Shown here: positions 63,419-64,000 of the stretch, in pieces | How positions within the stretch are numbered: the stretch's first letter is position 1 | Layout of the letters: every line of letters starts with the position of its first letter | DNA from: Candidatus Helarchaeota archaeon | GTDB lineage: Archaea; Asgardarchaeota; Lokiarchaeia; Helarchaeales; HEL-GB-A | Direction of reading: 5' to 3' | DNA: 64,000 nucleotides | NCBI GenBank assembly: GCA_013375455.1 | Contig: JABXJT010000002.1 | Location: forward strand, 1 to 64,000 | The notes under the pieces: model-generated | Databases searched by the model: none | What the model saw: the letters and a program-made list of their open reading frames with translations, nothing else | What the model was told of the DNA's origin: nothing | Translations under genes and position numbers: made by a program

Positions 63419-63772
63419 GTGCCTAAAGATATTTATGAAGAAACCCCCATTACTTTGGCAGAGGTTAAAGAAATTCTCTCCAAGCGGGATGAAGAATCCG
63501 AAGATGAATTAAGTTACGTGCAACAAGTAACTTTAGATTACGTAACAAAATTCAGCAAGTTTTCAATTGAGGATACGCTCAAGTTGAAAGAAGAACTCAT
63601 GAAAAAATTTAATTTATCAGAAAAAGCTGCGATACAAATAGTAAATCTTCATACCCCCCCGCAAATAAATTTAGAATTGAATATAATCTTAGATAAAGAA
63701 CCAATTACATTAACTGATGAACAAAAGCAAGATTTAATTGATTTATTCCGATCTTATGCAGAAAAAACTTAA
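63419..63772 (+). CDS. rpo4: RNA polymerase subunit Rpo4 (RpoF, Rpb4-like)
   Basis: A 117-residue Rpb4 homologue, the partner of Rpo7. Typical parts are TPITLAEVKEILSKR, LSYVQQVTLDYVTKFSKFS, LKEELMKKFNLSEKAAIQIVNLHTPP and the C-terminal LTDEQKQDLIDLFRSY. The start is GTG at 63419, with GGTGAAAT upstream. It completes the stalk pair with Rpo7 (8913-9563). Confidence 0.93.
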   Translation: MPKDIYEETPITLAEVKEILSKRDEESEDELSYVQQVTLDYVTKFSKFSIEDTLKLKEELMKKFNLSEKAAIQIVNLHTPPQINLELNIILDKEPITLTDEQKQDLIDLFRSYAEKT

Positions 63773-63934
63773 TGGATATCAAATTCCAACAGTTTTTATG
63801 ATTATTTTTAATCAAATTGTTATAGAACTTACTGAAGGGAATAGATGGAGGATTATTAACCAATTAAATAGAAATTCAAAAGAAATTAGAGATTTAGGTA
63901 GGAAACTTGTTATCCTAGAGTGGGTGAGATAGAA

Positions 63935-64000
63935 ATGCACGGCGAAAGAAAAAGACGCAGTTACTTAGGTAACCGTAGGAATTTTCCTAAACCAACTGAT
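63935..64000 (+). CDS. N-terminus of a protein at the position of DUF655 (3' end outside window)
   Basis: The ATG at 63935 opens a frame to the window end, with HGERKRRSYLGNRRNFPKPTD visible. In many archaea a DUF655 helix-hairpin-helix protein gene follows Rpo4, and Dim1 comes next. That position and the basic N-terminus fit, but 22 residues are too few to identify the family. A GAGATAGAA stretch before the ATG may serve as the ribosome-binding site. Confidence 0.5.
   Translation, partial: MHGERKRRSYLGNRRNFPKPTD

Noticed and set aside
63773..63800. ATG overlapping the Rpo4 stop codon (TAATG)
   Set aside because: It opens a frame of only nine codons before TGA, so it is not a coupled gene.
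63773..63934. A 44-64 codon frame between Rpo4 and the following gene (MIIFNQIVIELTEGNRW...)
   Set aside because: It has no ribosome-binding site of note, starts inside or just after rpo4 and shows no family resemblance. It could be a decayed piece of coding DNA, but support is too thin.
1..64000. tRNA, rRNA genes and CRISPR arrays
   Set aside because: I looked for T-loop-like GTTCRA motifs with matching stems, conserved rRNA blocks and regularly spaced repeats, and found none that hold up. GGTTCAAAT near 50849 has no cloverleaf around it.

Overview
The window is AT-rich archaeal chromosome and most probably comes from an Asgard (Promethearchaeota-type) archaeon. Archaea-specific information-processing genes fill much of it: eL7, eS28, eL24, eS6, eS24, eS27, eS1, uS15, eL15, eL21, aIF5B, aIF2-gamma, Rpo7, Rpo4, Spt4, Kae1, Bud32, RNase P Rpp30 and Pop5, Pus10 and Dim1/RsmA. 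They are interspersed with eukaryote-flavoured genes: a small Rag/Arf-like GTPase fused to a roadblock-type domain, several proteins with longin/roadblock-like domains, a JAMM (Rpn11-type) metalloprotease next to a DRG-like GTPase, an ERI1-like exonuclease, a SOSS-B/hSSB-like OB protein and a B-box-like membrane protein. The Asgard assignment is an inference from this mixture; no rRNA gene is present to settle it.

Layout. 1-234: tail of an OB-fold-like gene. 359-1174: eL7-eS28-eL24. 1175-3000: an insertion/duplication scar holding a truncated GNAT-like gene, a duplicated ndk 3' end and an IS605-type TnpB gene. 3001-11287: ndk (reverse), the GTPase, then aIF5B, eS6, aIF2-gamma, PIN, Rpo7, Spt4, dephospho-CoA kinase, eS24, eS27 and glutaredoxin. 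11460-22786: a radical SAM protein, Kae1-Bud32, a helical-hairpin/zinc-ribbon protein, a membrane PCI-like protein, ITPase, exonuclease, uS15-RecJ-eS1, a coiled-coil protein and a sugar nucleotidyltransferase. 22798-31545: one giant surface protein (2915 codons). 31771-39705: a second TnpB, a multi-TM sensor-like protein, a second radical SAM protein, SSB, YchF and small membrane proteins. 39811-46104: a 1028-residue propeller/winged-helix/longin-like protein, 3-phosphoglycerate dehydrogenase, Pop5-Rpp30-RNA-binding protein and eL15. 46333-51539: a coenzyme F420 group (FbiB-like nitroreductase, CofD, CofC) interrupted by an AT-rich three-gene cassette flanked by a 14-bp direct repeat. 51575-59155: membrane proteins, a third TnpB, JAMM protease, DRG-like GTPase, an orphan ABC permease and a membrane-anchored subtilase. 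59160-64000: HemK-like methylase, Dim1, Pus10, a membrane-anchored longin-like protein, eL21, Rpo4 and the start of another gene.

The most interesting signal is a C-terminal module of roughly 120-200 residues that recurs behind unrelated N-termini: behind a multi-TM region (33247-34374), behind a cytosolic beta-propeller plus winged helices (39811-42897) and behind a single TM anchor (62223-62987). A related roadblock-like domain follows the GTPase (3768-4682). Small GTPases, roadblock/longin platforms, FG-GAP-type propellers and a JAMM protease are the parts used in eukaryotic endomembrane and nutrient-sensing complexes, so these genes may belong to one membrane-associated regulatory system. 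That link is inferred from sequence alone. A second theme is mobile DNA: three unrelated TnpB nucleases, a gene cassette and duplicated scars lie next to core genes.
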